Of a DNA stretch of 64,000 bases, positions 50,916 to 63,814 are shown one piece after another. The position numbers and the translations under genes were made by a program. The DNA is from an uncultured Bacteroidia bacterium (GTDB lineage: Bacteria > Bacteroidota > Bacteroidia > Bacteroidales > UBA932), in the NCBI GenBank assembly GCA_902768985.1, contig CACXNA010000015.1, positions 55,801-119,800 on the forward strand. The letters are read 5' to 3'. The notes under the pieces are model-generated. The model was not told the DNA's origin. It did no database searches and was given only the letters and a program-made list of their open reading frames with translations. The number at the start of each line of letters is the position of its first letter. Positions within the stretch are counted from its first letter, which is position 1.

Positions 50916-52532
50916 CTACTGCTTCTTCTCGTAGAGGAAGCGGCGGATCTTGTGGGTGGCCGTTTTGCTGAAGGGCTCCTTCTGGATCTCGACGTCCTTG
51001 ATCTTGGAGAAGCGGCTGACCTTGTCGTTGACGAAGTCCAGGACGGCCTGACGCTTCTTCTCGACTTCCTCGATGAAGCGGTCCTGGCCCTCCAGGTTCC
51101 AGTCCAGCACGTTGTCCTCGAACTTGACGAGGGCGATGAGCTGGCCGTTGCGCTGGATGACGAGGGACTCGCCGATGCCGTCGAAGCTGTTGATCACGTG
51201 CTCGATCTCCTCGGGATAGATGTTCTCGCCGGAGGCGCCCACGATCATGTTGCGCAGGCGGCCGCGGATGGAGAAGCGGCCCTTGGCGTCCATCGCGGCG
51301 AGGTCGCCGGTGCGGAACCAGCCGTCCTGGCTGAGGACGGACTGCGTGCGCTCGTAGTCCTTATAATAACCCATCATCACGTTCGGGCCCTTGACGATGA
51401 TCTCGCCCAGGCCGGTCTCCGGATTGACGTCCGCCAGGCGCACTTCGGCGCCGTGGGTGGCGCGGCCGGTGGAGCCGACGTGGGTCTTGAACGGCGGGGC
51501 CGCGCAGACGAGCGGCGCGCACTCCGTGAGGCCGAAGCCGATGCCGTAGGGGAATCCGGCGCGGTGCAGGAAGGTCTCCACCTCGGGGTCGAGCTTGGCG
51601 CCGCCGATGCCGAAGAAATGCAGGCGGCCGCCGAAGGTGCTCTTCAGCTTGATGCCGACCAGCCACGCCAGCGTGCGCGGGGCGTGCTTCTCCAGGTGGG
51701 AGAGGAACTTGCTGCCGCGGATGGTGGGGATGATGCTGGTCTTGTACATCTTCTCGATGATGAGCGGAACGGAGAGCATCGTCGTGGGGCGGATCTCCTT
51801 GAGGGTCTGCTTGAGGATGGTCGGGGTGGGGACGCGCCGCAGGTAGCAGACGCGTGCGCCGACGGAATAGGGGTACAGCAGGCCGAGGGTCATTTCGTAG
51901 GTGTGCGCCATCGGGAGGATGGACAGGAAGACGGAATGCTTGTTCTCGTGCTGGGCGTACCAGGAGTCAAGCACCGACGCGCAGAAGTTGCGGTGGTTGA
52001 GCATCACGCCCTTCGGCGAACCGGTGGTGCCAGAGGTGTAGATGAGGGCGGCCATGTCCATGGGGTTGGGCGTGGCCACGCGGCCGTCGCAGGTGAACGC
52101 GGCGTCATCGTGCTTGATGAATTCGAAGGTGTCGATGTCGATCACCAGGCTGAGCTTGGCCATCGCCGCGTCGCTCACTTTCTTGAGCTGGCGGCGGGAG
52201 ACGAAGAGGGCCTTGGACTCGGAGTGGTCCAGGATGCTCTCCACCTCGCTGGACGACAGTTCGTTCAGCATCGGCACGGCCACGCGCCCGTAGGCGGTGG
52301 TGGCGAAGAAGGCGATGCCCCAGTGGGGGCCGTTCTCGGAGAGGATGGCCACCTTGTCGGAGGCGCTGATGCCGAAGTTGGAAAGGATGCGCGACAGGTT
52401 GTCGCAGGTCTCCCGGTAACGGGCGTAGGTGTAAGACTGCTGTCCGTCAGTATATTCGGCCGCAGTCCGGTTCGCGTACTTCGCAGAAGCGTAGTCGTAC
52501 AGATCGGAGAGGGTCTTGAAGTCGTGTCGCAT
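50916..52532 (-). CDS. Long-chain acyl-CoA synthetase-like AMP-forming ligase
   Basis: 538 residues. Activates a carboxylic acid as acyl-AMP and then CoA thioester. ANL motifs: AALIYTSGTTGSPKGVMLNHRNF (P-loop-like A3), YGIGFGLTECAPLV (A5), GWFRTGDLAAMD (A7), RGRLRNMIVGASGENIYPEEIE (A8), and the C-terminal KEPFSKTATHKIRR with the catalytic Lys. No signal or carrier domain. The acyltransferase gene start codon overlaps its neighbours closely (1-bp overlap at 52532), so the three genes 54299-50916 form an operon. Confidence 0.93.
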   Translation of the reverse strand: MRHDFKTLSDLYDYASAKYANRTAAEYTDGQQSYTYARYRETCDNLSRILSNFGISASDKVAILSENGPHWGIAFFATTAYGRVAVPMLNELSSSEVESILDHSESKALFVSRRQLKKVSDAAMAKLSLVIDIDTFEFIKHDDAAFTCDGRVATPNPMDMAALIYTSGTTGSPKGVMLNHRNFCASVLDSWYAQHENKHSVFLSILPMAHTYEMTLGLLYPYSVGARVCYLRRVPTPTILKQTLKEIRPTTMLSVPLIIEKMYKTSIIPTIRGSKFLSHLEKHAPRTLAWLVGIKLKSTFGGRLHFFGIGGAKLDPEVETFLHRAGFPYGIGFGLTECAPLVCAAPPFKTHVGSTGRATHGAEVRLADVNPETGLGEIIVKGPNVMMGYYKDYERTQSVLSQDGWFRTGDLAAMDAKGRFSIRGRLRNMIVGASGENIYPEEIEHVINSFDGIGESLVIQRNGQLIALVKFEDNVLDWNLEGQDRFIEEVEKKRQAVLDFVNDKVSRFSKIKDVEIQKEPFSKTATHKIRRFLYEKKQ

Positions 52533-53089
52533 TAATGAGTAATGTAATTTTCAGGGTAACGGGCGCCCAGGTCCATCTTCTCGTAGATCTCCTGGATGCG
52601 CTTGGTGTCTGCCGCGGCGTCGTCCGTGAGCTCGACCTTCTGGCCGCGGCCCACGCGCTTGCGCTTCCAGTCGAAGTAGCCCAGGTAGACGGGCACGTTG
52701 GCTTCGCGGGCGATCAGGTGATAGCCGCTCTTCCAGCGCTTGACGGGCTTGCGGGTGCCTTCGGGGGCGATGGCGAGGTGGAAATGCTCGCGGCTGTTCA
52801 TCTGCTCGATGAGGCTGCGCACCAGTGCGGCGGAGTTGCTCCGGTCGACGGGGATGCCGCCCATGGCCTTCAGGATCCAGCCCAGGGGCGGGAAGAACAT
52901 CTCCTTCTTGACCATGCAGAGCGCCTTGCCGCCGATGGATTCATAATAAAGGTAGGCGATGAGGAAGTCCCACACGGTCGTGTGCGGAACGCCCAGCATG
53001 ATGCACTTGTCCTCCTCGGGGAGGCCTTCGACGACCGTCCAGCCGAGTTTGCGAAGCGCCCAGCCGCAGAATCTGCGCCAGTTACTCAT
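52532..53089 (-). CDS. PlsC-like acyltransferase
   Basis: 185 residues from MSNWRRFCGWALRKLGW. Lysophospholipid-acyltransferase-type motifs: catalytic H-x4-D as HTTVWD (about residues 45-50), glycine-binding GGIPVDRSNS, and the third block APEGTRKPVKRWKSG. Transfers an acyl chain to a glycerol phosphate or another lipid alcohol. It lacks an obvious N-terminal membrane anchor beyond a short amphipathic region and is short for PlsC. Its ATG lies inside the aminotransferase stop region (8-base overlap). Next to an acyl-CoA ligase, it may use that product. Confidence 0.85.
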   Translation of the reverse strand: MSNWRRFCGWALRKLGWTVVEGLPEEDKCIMLGVPHTTVWDFLIAYLYYESIGGKALCMVKKEMFFPPLGWILKAMGGIPVDRSNSAALVRSLIEQMNSREHFHLAIAPEGTRKPVKRWKSGYHLIAREANVPVYLGYFDWKRKRVGRGQKVELTDDAAADTKRIQEIYEKMDLGARYPENYITH

Positions 53090-54299
53090 TCGGGTGTAGT
53101 TTCTGATATTCGGCAAGACCCTCGGCCAGGATGGTGAGCGCCTTGCGCAGGGCGGGCACCTCGAGGACGTAGGCGATGCGGACGTGGTTCTTTCCCACGC
53201 CGGGGGTCTTGTAGAAGGACGCGGCCGGGGTCACCATGGTGGTGGCGCCGTCGCGGGAGAAGTCGGTGAGCATCCAGCGGGCGAAGTCCTCCGCGTTCGC
53301 GACCGGCAGCTCCACGACGGTGTAGAAGGCGCCGAAGGGCTTGGGGGCGAAGACGCCGGGGATGGCGTTCAGCATCTCCACGGCGCAGTCGCGCCGGCGG
53401 ATGTACTCTTCCTTGACTTCGTCGAAGTAGGACTGCGGGGTGTCGAGCGCGCCGATGGCGGCGTACTGGCCGAGCACCGGCGGGCAGAGGCGGGACTGGG
53501 CGAACTTGAGCGCCGCGGCCATCACGTCCTTGTTGTGCGAGACGATGCAGCCGATGCGCGCGCCGCAGAGGTTGTAGCGCTTGGATACGGAGTCGACCAG
53601 GATGACGTTCTGCTCGCAGCCGGGGATGTTCATCGCGGAGAAGTGCGGCTCGTCGGTGTAGCAGAACTCGCGGTAGACTTCGTCCGAGATGAGGAAGAGG
53701 TCGTGGCGGCGGCAGAAGTCGCCGATCTTGAGCATCTCCTCCTTGGTGAAGAGCTTGCCGGAAGGGTTGCACGGGTTGCTGATGAGCACGGCACGGGTCT
53801 TCGGCGTGACGAGCTTCTCGAATTCGGAGATGTCGGGGACCTTGAAGCCCTCGCGGATATCGGTCGGGACGGCCTTGAGGGTGATGCCGTTGAGGTAGGC
53901 GAAGGTCTGGTAGTTGGTGTAGAACGGCTCCACGACGATGATCTCGTCGCCGGGGTCGGCCGCCACCTGCATCGCGACGGCGAAGGCCTCGCTGCCGGCC
54001 ACGTCGACCAGCAGCTCGCTCACTTCGATGTCGATGCCGATTTTCTTGTAGTACTTCTCCACCATGCCTTCGCGGAGCTCGATCAGGCCCGCGGAGTTGG
54101 TGTAGGAGAGATGATGCATACCCTTGCACTTCTCCACGACGGCATTGAATGCGCAGTCGGGGGACTTGATGTCCGGAGCGCCTACGTTGAGGTGGTACAC
54201 ATGGATGCCCCGAGCCTTGGCGGCATCGGAGAGGGGGACCAGCTTGCGGATTGCGGAAGCCGGCATGGCCTGGGTCTTGGCGGAAATGTGCAGGGACAT
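53082..54299 (-). CDS. Class I/II (aspartate-type) aminotransferase
   Basis: 405 residues. PLP-dependent transamination of an amino acid with a 2-oxo acid. Motifs: VYHLNVGAPDIKSPD, PNNPSG variant SNPCNPSGKLF, DEVYREFCYTDE, and PLP lysine in SVSKRYNLCGARIGCIV; the C-terminal Arg is in NHVRIAYVLE. I-beta subgroup, common for aspartate or aromatic substrates, so it could serve the nearby Phe/Tyr pathway although it is in a lipid-gene operon. Divergent from the DUF3737 gene; a -7 TAAATTTG lies at the complement of 54326-54333. Confidence 0.92.
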   Translation of the reverse strand: MSLHISAKTQAMPASAIRKLVPLSDAAKARGIHVYHLNVGAPDIKSPDCAFNAVVEKCKGMHHLSYTNSAGLIELREGMVEKYYKKIGIDIEVSELLVDVAGSEAFAVAMQVAADPGDEIIVVEPFYTNYQTFAYLNGITLKAVPTDIREGFKVPDISEFEKLVTPKTRAVLISNPCNPSGKLFTKEEMLKIGDFCRRHDLFLISDEVYREFCYTDEPHFSAMNIPGCEQNVILVDSVSKRYNLCGARIGCIVSHNKDVMAAALKFAQSRLCPPVLGQYAAIGALDTPQSYFDEVKEEYIRRRDCAVEMLNAIPGVFAPKPFGAFYTVVELPVANAEDFARWMLTDFSRDGATTMVTPAASFYKTPGVGKNHVRIAYVLEVPALRKALTILAEGLAEYQKLHPNE

Positions 54300-54352
54300 A
54301 ATGCTACTAACTTTTTATATTCTCGCAAATTTACAAATTAATTACAAAATGC

Positions 54353-54360
54353 TATCTTTG
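54353..54360 (+). promoter_or_regulatory. -7 element of the DUF3737 gene
   Basis: TATCTTTG, 16 bases before the ATG. It faces, 20 bases away, the opposite-strand TAAATTTG of the aminotransferase gene, so the two promoters overlap. Confidence 0.5.
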
Positions 54361-54376
54361 TGGAGAGAGATTTTAT

Positions 54377-55219
54377 ATGGAAACCATTATTGACCGCGAA
54401 TTTGGCGGCGAACGGCCGCTCTACAACAAGCACGGGCTCCGTCTGGAGAACGTGACCATCCATGCCGGGGAGTCCTCCATCAAGGAGGGGTCCGACATTG
54501 AGGCGCATCGCTGCCGTTTCGAGGGAAAATACGTTTTCTGGTGCTGCGAGAACTTCCTCGCGGCGGACTGCCATTTCACCGAAGGTGCCCGCTCCTCGCT
54601 CTGGCACAGCCGCGGCATGGAGCTGCGCGACTGCCGCCAGGAGGCGCCGAAGATGTTCCGCGAGAGCGCGGACATCCGCCTTCGCAACGTGGTGATGCCG
54701 CACGCGCAGGAGACCTTCTGGAGCTGCGACGGCATCGATATCGAGAACGTGGAGGCCCATGAGGCCGACTATATCTTCATGCACTGCAGCAACATCAAGG
54801 TGCGGAACCTCAAGTTGTTCGGCAACTATTCCTTCCAGCACACGAAGAACGTGGAGATCCACGACAGCGACCTGCAGAGCAAGGATTCCTTTTGGGAGAC
54901 GGAGAACGTGACCGTCTATGACTCCTTCATCAACGGGGAGTACCTGGGCTGGCACTCGAAGAACCTCCGCCTGGTGCGCTGCCGCATCGGCGGCACGCAG
55001 CCGCTCTGCTACATCGACAACCTGGTGCTCGAGGACTGCACCTTCGAGCCGGACGCCGACCTGGCGTTCGAATATTCTTCCGTGCAGGCGACGGTCAAGG
55101 GGCACGTCGTGTCGATCAAGAACCCGCGCTCCGGCTCGATTCGGGTCGAGTCATGCGGGGAGCTGATCCGCGACGCGAACGCAAAAGCCCCGGACGACTG
55201 CGTCGTCAAGATCGGTTAA
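54377..55219 (+). CDS. DUF3737-family right-handed beta-helix protein
   Basis: 280 residues. Matches the DUF3737 pattern: EFGGERPLYNKHGLRLENVTI, then regular short repeats with a W or F and polar turns (RCRFEGKYVFWCCENFLAADC, RSSLWHSRGMELRDCRQ, NYSFQHTKNVEIHDSD, SKDSFWETENVTVYDS), characteristic of a parallel beta helix. Function unknown; cytoplasmic, no signal peptide. It overlaps the convergent transporter stop by 4 bases. Confidence 0.9.
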   Translation: METIIDREFGGERPLYNKHGLRLENVTIHAGESSIKEGSDIEAHRCRFEGKYVFWCCENFLAADCHFTEGARSSLWHSRGMELRDCRQEAPKMFRESADIRLRNVVMPHAQETFWSCDGIDIENVEAHEADYIFMHCSNIKVRNLKLFGNYSFQHTKNVEIHDSDLQSKDSFWETENVTVYDSFINGEYLGWHSKNLRLVRCRIGGTQPLCYIDNLVLEDCTFEPDADLAFEYSSVQATVKGHVVSIKNPRSGSIRVESCGELIRDANAKAPDDCVVKIG

Positions 55220-56901
55220 GCGATTGCAAATAAGATTAACAGCTGCGCGACGAGCACCCGCAGGAACATCGTCATCGGGTAGACCGTGGCGTAGTTGATG
55301 GAGGTGTAGTCCGTGCCGTAGGCGCCCTGCGCGAAGGCGAGGACGGCCGGGTCGGTGTTGCCGCCGGACAGCAGGCCGCAGATCTGGTAGAAGTTGAGCT
55401 TGCAGGCCAGACGGGCCACCAGGCCGGTGATCAGCACCGGGATGAGCGTGATCAGCGCGCCGTACAGGATCCACCAGAAGCCGCCGCCGAGCAGGGAGCT
55501 GACGAAGCTCTCGCCGGCACCCAGGCCGACCGCCGCGAGGAAGAAGCTGATGCCAATCTCTCGGAGCATCATGTTGGCACTGACCGTGGTATAGGTGGTG
55601 ATGCGCCACTTCGGGCCGAAGTAACCCAGCAGGATCGAAATGATGAGCGGGCCGCCGGCGAGGCCGAGGCGGACCGGCTGCGGGATGCCCGGGAAGCGGA
55701 TCGGGAGCGAACCGAAGATCACGCCGAGGGCGATGCCGAAGAAGATGGGAATCAGGTTGGGGTGGGAGAGCTTCTCGGGCTTGTTGCCGACGAGCACGGC
55801 CACCTGGTCGATGCCCTCCGGGGTGCCGACGACCAGGATGCTGTCGCCCACCTGGAGGATGAGGTTCGGGCGGGCGACGAGCTCCACGCCGGCGCGCATG
55901 ACGCGCGTCACGGACACGCCGAAGCTGGTGCGTATGTGCAGGTCGCGGATGTGTTTGCCGGTCAGGGACGGCTTGGTGATGACGAGGCGGCGCGTGACGA
56001 TGTGCTCGTCCTTCTTCTCCCAGTCTTCCAGGTGCATGGGCACTTCCTCGCCGAAGATGATGCGGACGGTCTCCACGTTGGGCTGCGAGGTAACGATGAG
56101 GACCTTGTCGCCCTTCTCCAGGACCGTCTCCGGTCCGGGGATGGTGATCTCCCCGTCCCGCATGAGGCGTGAGACCAGGAACTTGTCGCTCATGCCCCGG
56201 GTGACCTCTGCGAGGGTCTTGCCGAACACAGCGGGGTTCTCGACCTCGCAGTGCATGCGGCGGGCGGAGTCGGCCGGCTTCTCGGCCTGCTCCAGGTCCG
56301 CCTGCTCCTTCTTGAGGTCAATCTTGAAGATGCCTTTCAGCAGGATGACGACGAAAATGACGCCCAGCACGCCGAGCGGGTAGGCGACGGCGTAGGCGGA
56401 TGCGAGGCCGGAAGAGGCCGCTTCCGCGGCGGAGGCCGGCTCGCCGCCGGCAATCATGGCGTCGGAAAGGGTCTGCTGGGCGGCACCCAGGCCGGGGGTA
56501 TTGGTCACGGCGCCGGACATCACGCCCACGAGCGTAGTCAGGCTTTCGCCGGTAATCCAGTGGATGCAAACGGTCACGAGCACGGCGAGCAGGATCATCC
56601 CGGTGGCGAGCAGGTTCATGGTCACGCCACCCTTCCGGAAGGAATGGAAGAAGCCGGGGCCGACCTGCAGGCCGATGGAGAAGACGAAGAGGATGAGTCC
56701 GAAGTCCTTCATGAACGCCAGCGCGGTCGGGTTGGCCCGGAAGCCGAAATGGCTGACCAGGATGCCCAGGAAGAGGATCCAGGTGGATCCGATGGAGATA
56801 CCTTTGATCTTGACCTTGCCGAGCAGCAGGCCCGTGGCGATGACGAAAGCGAATAATAATATAGTATGGGCGATGCCCGTGCCGAAGAATAATTCTTTCA
56901 T
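55216..56901 (-). CDS. YidE/YbjL (AspT-like) membrane transporter
   Basis: 561 residues from MKELFFGTGIAHTILLF. Putative antiporter with the family layout: five N-terminal helices with LFVFSIGLQVGPGFF and TNTPGLGAAQQTL (substrate-binding type repeat); two cytoplasmic TrkA-C domains (about 200-370: LVSRLMRDGEITIPGPETVLEKGDKVLIV, RVMRAGVELVARPNLILQVGDSILVV); then six helices with the second repeat (GGNTDPAVLAFAQGAYGTDY). AspT relatives exchange aspartate and alanine; substrate here unknown. The -7 box TACCTTTG is the complement of 56906-56913. Confidence 0.9.
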   Translation of the reverse strand: MKELFFGTGIAHTILLFAFVIATGLLLGKVKIKGISIGSTWILFLGILVSHFGFRANPTALAFMKDFGLILFVFSIGLQVGPGFFHSFRKGGVTMNLLATGMILLAVLVTVCIHWITGESLTTLVGVMSGAVTNTPGLGAAQQTLSDAMIAGGEPASAAEAASSGLASAYAVAYPLGVLGVIFVVILLKGIFKIDLKKEQADLEQAEKPADSARRMHCEVENPAVFGKTLAEVTRGMSDKFLVSRLMRDGEITIPGPETVLEKGDKVLIVTSQPNVETVRIIFGEEVPMHLEDWEKKDEHIVTRRLVITKPSLTGKHIRDLHIRTSFGVSVTRVMRAGVELVARPNLILQVGDSILVVGTPEGIDQVAVLVGNKPEKLSHPNLIPIFFGIALGVIFGSLPIRFPGIPQPVRLGLAGGPLIISILLGYFGPKWRITTYTTVSANMMLREIGISFFLAAVGLGAGESFVSSLLGGGFWWILYGALITLIPVLITGLVARLACKLNFYQICGLLSGGNTDPAVLAFAQGAYGTDYTSINYATVYPMTMFLRVLVAQLLILFAIA

Positions 56902-56916
56902 GCCGCAAAGGTACAA

Positions 56917-56953
56917 AAAAAGACGGCAGCTTGGCGGCCGCCGTCTTTTTTTA
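56917..56953 (-). terminator. Terminator between the GH10-CE1 and transporter genes
   Basis: Inverted repeat with AAAGACGGC and GCCGTCTTT arms, flanked on each side by A/T runs of seven, so it can stop transcription in both directions. It ends the GH10-CE1 transcript 11 bases past its stop codon. Confidence 0.8.
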
Positions 56954-56964
56954 TGCAAATGCCG

Positions 56965-60355
<3,391 letters not shown>

Positions 60356-60356
<1 letters not shown>

Positions 60357-61825
60357 TAGCGACGGGCTTTAAGGGTAATGAAATTCAGGAGCAGGCCGAT
60401 GAGCCAGGCCAGCACGAAATAAATGATGGTAACCGCGAGCAGCGGCATGAAAGCGTCGAAGGTGCGGCTGCGGACCAGGTCACTGGCGCGCGTGACGTCA
60501 ATGACGGCGATGTAGCCTACGATGGAGGTGCCTTTCAGCAGGGAGATGCATTCGCTCTTGTAGAGCGGCAGGCCCTTGCGGACGGCCTGGGGCAGCACGA
60601 TGTTGAGGAAGGTTCGCATCTTGGTGAAGCCCAGCGCGAGGCCGGCTTCCGTCTGCCCGTGCGGCACGGACTCCACGGAGGTCTTGAAGACGCCGCCGGC
60701 GGCCGATGCGAAATTGAGTGCGAAGGCCACGATGGCGATGGTCCGGGCGTCCCAGCCGGTGCGGGCCAGCACCACGTAGAACATGATGAGGAGCAGCACC
60801 AGCATGGGGATGCCGTGCATGAAGCCGTCGTACAGGCCCACGAAGGAACGCAGCCCCTTCCGGCGGCTCAGGGCCATCATGCAGAGCAGGATGCCCAGCA
60901 GGGAGCCGAGAATGATGGACCAGAAGGTGATGAGGAGGGTGGTCGCGAGACCGTCGGTGATCATCCGCCAGCGGTTCTCCACGATGAAGTTCTGCCGGAC
61001 GGCATTCACCACGCTTACGTGCAGGGGCTCTTTTTTGGCCCTGACTGCCTGGACGTCCTTGATGAAGTAGGCGGGGTGCACGTTATAATAAGGGTCTCCG
61101 AAGGTGACCTGCTGCTGCCGCTCTTCCGTGATGAAGATCGAGCCGCCAATCATGTCGGTCTTGCCGAGCTGCAGACCCACGATCATGGAGGAGAACTCGA
61201 ACAGGTCTATCTGGAGCGGGCGCTTCAGGAAGGCGGCGAAGCGGCGGGCCAGCTCAATTTCAAAGCCGTTCCATTTCCCGCCCGCGAGGAAGGCGATGGG
61301 GGCGATGGTTTCGCAGTTGGCGTAGCGGAGCGGCTCGCCGGTCGTGTATTCTTCCACCTGCGGGAAGTCTTCGGGGCGCAGTTCTTCCGACTCGAACCAG
61401 TATTCCATCATCTGGTCCAGCGTGCCCGATTCCTTGAGCTCGTGGAGGAACTGGTTGAAGGAGTCGGCCAGGGCCGAATCTTCTTTCCTGAACGCGAAGG
61501 CGGTCGGGAAGGATTCATCCTGCCGGAACGCCTTCTTGAGGCCCGTCTGCTTCAGGCTCGCTTTCGAGAAGACCACCTCGTCTATGAGGAGGGCGTCGAC
61601 CTTGCCGGCCTTGACGGCCTCCGCGCAGTCGGAGACGGTGCTGAAAAGGGAAAGCTTGATGTCTTTGCGGGGGCTCAGCTGGATGTCATAGCAGGACCCC
61701 GCGATGGTGCCGATCCTGTGGCCGGCGACGTCGGCTTCGCCGTGGATGGCCACTTCTTCCTGCCTGCCGGCGCATGCGCTGAGCGCCAGGACGGCCAGGA
61801 TTAAGAGGTATTTGAGCTTGGTCAT
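60356..61825 (-). CDS. Fused amino-acid binding protein/permease lipoprotein, copy 2
   Basis: 489 residues. Lipobox MTKLKYLLILAVLALSAC (Cys18). Residues about 25-270 resemble periplasmic solute-binding protein family 3 (VAGHRIGTIAGSCYDIQL, AVKAGKVDALLIDEVVF, EPLRYANCETIAPIAFLAGGKWNGFEIELARRFA, LQLGKTDMIGGSIFITEERQQQVTFGDPYY). Residues about 280-489 are a GlnP/HisM-type permease (TTLLITFWSIILGSLLGILL, ESVPHGQTEAGLALGFTKM with the EAA loop, LLKGTSIVGYIAVIDVT). Fusion of both on one chain tethers the binding protein to the channel. Overlaps the upstream paralogue by 4 bases. Confidence 0.9.
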
Positions 61826-63312
61826 CGTGTTCTAGTGAGTTTGAAACAAAGATAGTAAAAAAAGTTGAGCAGGAGCCCGATGAGCCAGGCCAGGATGAAA
61901 TAGATGACCGTCACCGCCAGCAGCGGGAGGAAGGCGTCGAAGGTGCGGGCGCGGATCAGGTCGCAGGCGCGTGTGATGTCGATGACGGCGATGTAGCCGA
62001 CGATGGAGGTCCCCTTCAGGAGCGAGATGCATTCTCCCTGGAACAGCGGCAACCCGTTGCGGACGGCCTGGGGCAGGACGATGTTCAGAAATGTGTGTAA
62101 CTTACTGAAACCCAGCGCGAGGCTGGCTTCCGTCTGGCCGCGGGGGACGGACTCGATGGAGGTCTGGAACACGTCGCTGGCGGCGGACGCGAAGTTAAGG
62201 CTGAGGGCGGCGATGGCGATGGCCTTCGCGTCCCAGCCGCTCCCGGCCAGCACCACGTAGAAAAGGACGAGCAGGAGCACCAGCGGGGGAATGCCGTGCA
62301 TGAAGGCGTCATAGCCTTTGGCGAAAGCCTGCAGGGGCTTGCTGCGGCCCATGGCCATCCAGCACAGCAGGATGCCCAGCAGGGAGCCGAACAGGATGGA
62401 CCACAGCGTGAGCTGGAGGGTGGTGCGCAGGCCGTCGGTGATCATCTTCCAGCGCTGCTCCACGAAGAAATTCTGCTTGACGGCGCTCTTGACCTGCGTC
62501 CGCAGGCCGCCCCGGAACAGGAGGGCCTCGTCGTCCACGACAAAGCAGCCCGGGCGCATGTGGAAATAGGGGTCGCCGAAGTCGACCTTCATGCTCCGCT
62601 CGTCGGTGACGAAGATGCAGCCGCCGACCATGTCGGCCTTGCCCATCTGCAGGTTGAGCAGGCGGGAGGACATCTCGAAGAAGCGGATCTCGCAGGGACG
62701 CTTCAGGTAGGCCGCAAAGCGCTGGATGAGCTCGATTTCGAGGCCCCGCCACTGGCCGCGGGCGAAGAAGGCCAGCGGGGGCTGCGTCTCGGTGTTGGCA
62801 TAGCGGAGGGGTTCCCCCTCGGTGAAGGCTTCGACGACGGGATAGCCGGCCGGGTCCGGATCGTCCGGACCGAACCAGTAGGCGAGCATGCGGTCGTATT
62901 CGCCGGAGGCCTGGAGCTCCCGGAAGAAATCGTTGTAGGCGTTCACCAGGGTGGAGTCGCCCTTGCGGAAGGCGAACGCGGTGGGGTAGGCCGTCTGCAG
63001 GGTGAAGGATTTGCGTATTCTGAGGCGTCTGAGTTCGGATTCGGAGAAGGCGGTTTCGTCCGCGATGAGGGCGTCTATCTTGCCGGTTCTGAGCGCGTTG
63101 GCGCCGTCCGCCAGGCTACCGTAGATGGAGGCTTCGAGGTCCGTGCGCTCGTTCAGCTGGATCTCGTAGATGGTGCCGGTCAGGGTGCCGAGCCGGTGGC
63201 CGGCGAAGTCCGCTTCGCTTTCGATGGCGGCGCGCTCGCCGACCGCCGTGCAGGCCGAGAGAGCCAGCGCGGAGGCCGCAAGGATGCAGAGCCATCTATA
63301 TAGGGAAGCCAT
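61822..63312 (-). CDS. Fused amino-acid binding protein/permease lipoprotein, copy 1
   Basis: 496 residues from MASLYRWLCILAASALALSAC (Cys21); the frame further upstream overlaps the tRNA and is rejected. Same layout as the downstream paralogue: binding-protein domain (FAGHRLGTLTGTIYEIQLNERTD, EPLRYANTETQPPLAFFARGQWRGLEIELIQRFA, LQMGKADMVGGCIFVTDERSMKVDFGDPYF) then permease (TTLQLTLWSILFGSLLGILLC, ESVPRGQTEASLALGFSKL, LLKGTSIVGYIAVIDIT). Two copies with one ATPase suggest that the two fused proteins form a heterodimeric transporter core. Confidence 0.9.
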   Translation of the reverse strand: MASLYRWLCILAASALALSACTAVGERAAIESEADFAGHRLGTLTGTIYEIQLNERTDLEASIYGSLADGANALRTGKIDALIADETAFSESELRRLRIRKSFTLQTAYPTAFAFRKGDSTLVNAYNDFFRELQASGEYDRMLAYWFGPDDPDPAGYPVVEAFTEGEPLRYANTETQPPLAFFARGQWRGLEIELIQRFAAYLKRPCEIRFFEMSSRLLNLQMGKADMVGGCIFVTDERSMKVDFGDPYFHMRPGCFVVDDEALLFRGGLRTQVKSAVKQNFFVEQRWKMITDGLRTTLQLTLWSILFGSLLGILLCWMAMGRSKPLQAFAKGYDAFMHGIPPLVLLLVLFYVVLAGSGWDAKAIAIAALSLNFASAASDVFQTSIESVPRGQTEASLALGFSKLHTFLNIVLPQAVRNGLPLFQGECISLLKGTSIVGYIAVIDITRACDLIRARTFDAFLPLLAVTVIYFILAWLIGLLLNFFYYLCFKLTRTR

Positions 63313-63349
63313 AAGTGAACACAAAGATAGAAAATTTTCGGGGAGGCGC

Positions 63350-63379
63350 TTGCAGATTCCCAAAATATATCTATCTTTG
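63350..63379 (+). promoter_or_regulatory. tRNA-Asp promoter
   Basis: -33 TTG (63350-63352), 19-base spacer, -7 TATCTTTG (63372-63379), a perfect match to the Bacteroidetes consensus, 30 bases before the tRNA. Confidence 0.7.
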
Positions 63380-63408
63380 CATCCGCATTCGAACAACGAA
63401 AGCACAAT

Positions 63409-63483
63409 GGTGTGGTAGTTCAGTTTGGTTAGAATGCCGGCCTGTCACGCCGGAGGTCGCGAGTTCGAGCCTCGTCCGCACCG
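63409..63483 (+). tRNA. tRNA-Asp(GTC)
   Basis: 75 bases. Acceptor stem GGTGTGG pairs with CCGCACC (one G-U). D arm TAGTTCAGTTTGGTTAGAA region, anticodon stem CCGGC/GCCGG with anticodon GTC at 63444-63446, T arm with GTTCGAGCC. The discriminator is G. CCA is not encoded. Followed by a strong terminator. Confidence 0.95.
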
Positions 63484-63486
63484 CTG

Positions 63487-63523
63487 AAAGGGAGCAAAAG
63501 CCTATTGGCTTTCGCTCCCTTTC
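63487..63523 (+). terminator. tRNA-Asp terminator
   Basis: Long hairpin with AAAGGGAGC/GCTCCCTTT outer arms and AAAGCC/GGCTTT inner arms around TATT, followed by CTCTGTT. Confidence 0.85.
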
Positions 63524-63814
63524 TCTGTTACAACTCCCAGATTGCGTACCCCCATAGGAACGAGCACCATCCACAACATGAAAGAAAAAAATTTGGACCG
63601 AAATCCAATTCTTTCAAATAGCGTTAGTCCTCGATAGTTTTGAATTCTTTGAACATCCTAGAAGTCTTATTAGGGAGTCGGCAAACTCGTGGGAACCAGG
63701 CAGGTGCTATAAGGTTGAATCCAGGGACTGTTGTAGAAGAAACACGCTAGCCATTTTGTCTCAAAAATGGACTTTCTGTCATCTCCCGTGCCGTTTTGTC
63801 CACTTTTCCGGCAT

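Noticed and set aside
63409-63600. Integration site of a mobile element at tRNA-Asp
   Set aside because: No integrase, no repeat of the tRNA 3' end downstream, and the tRNA is followed by a normal terminator.
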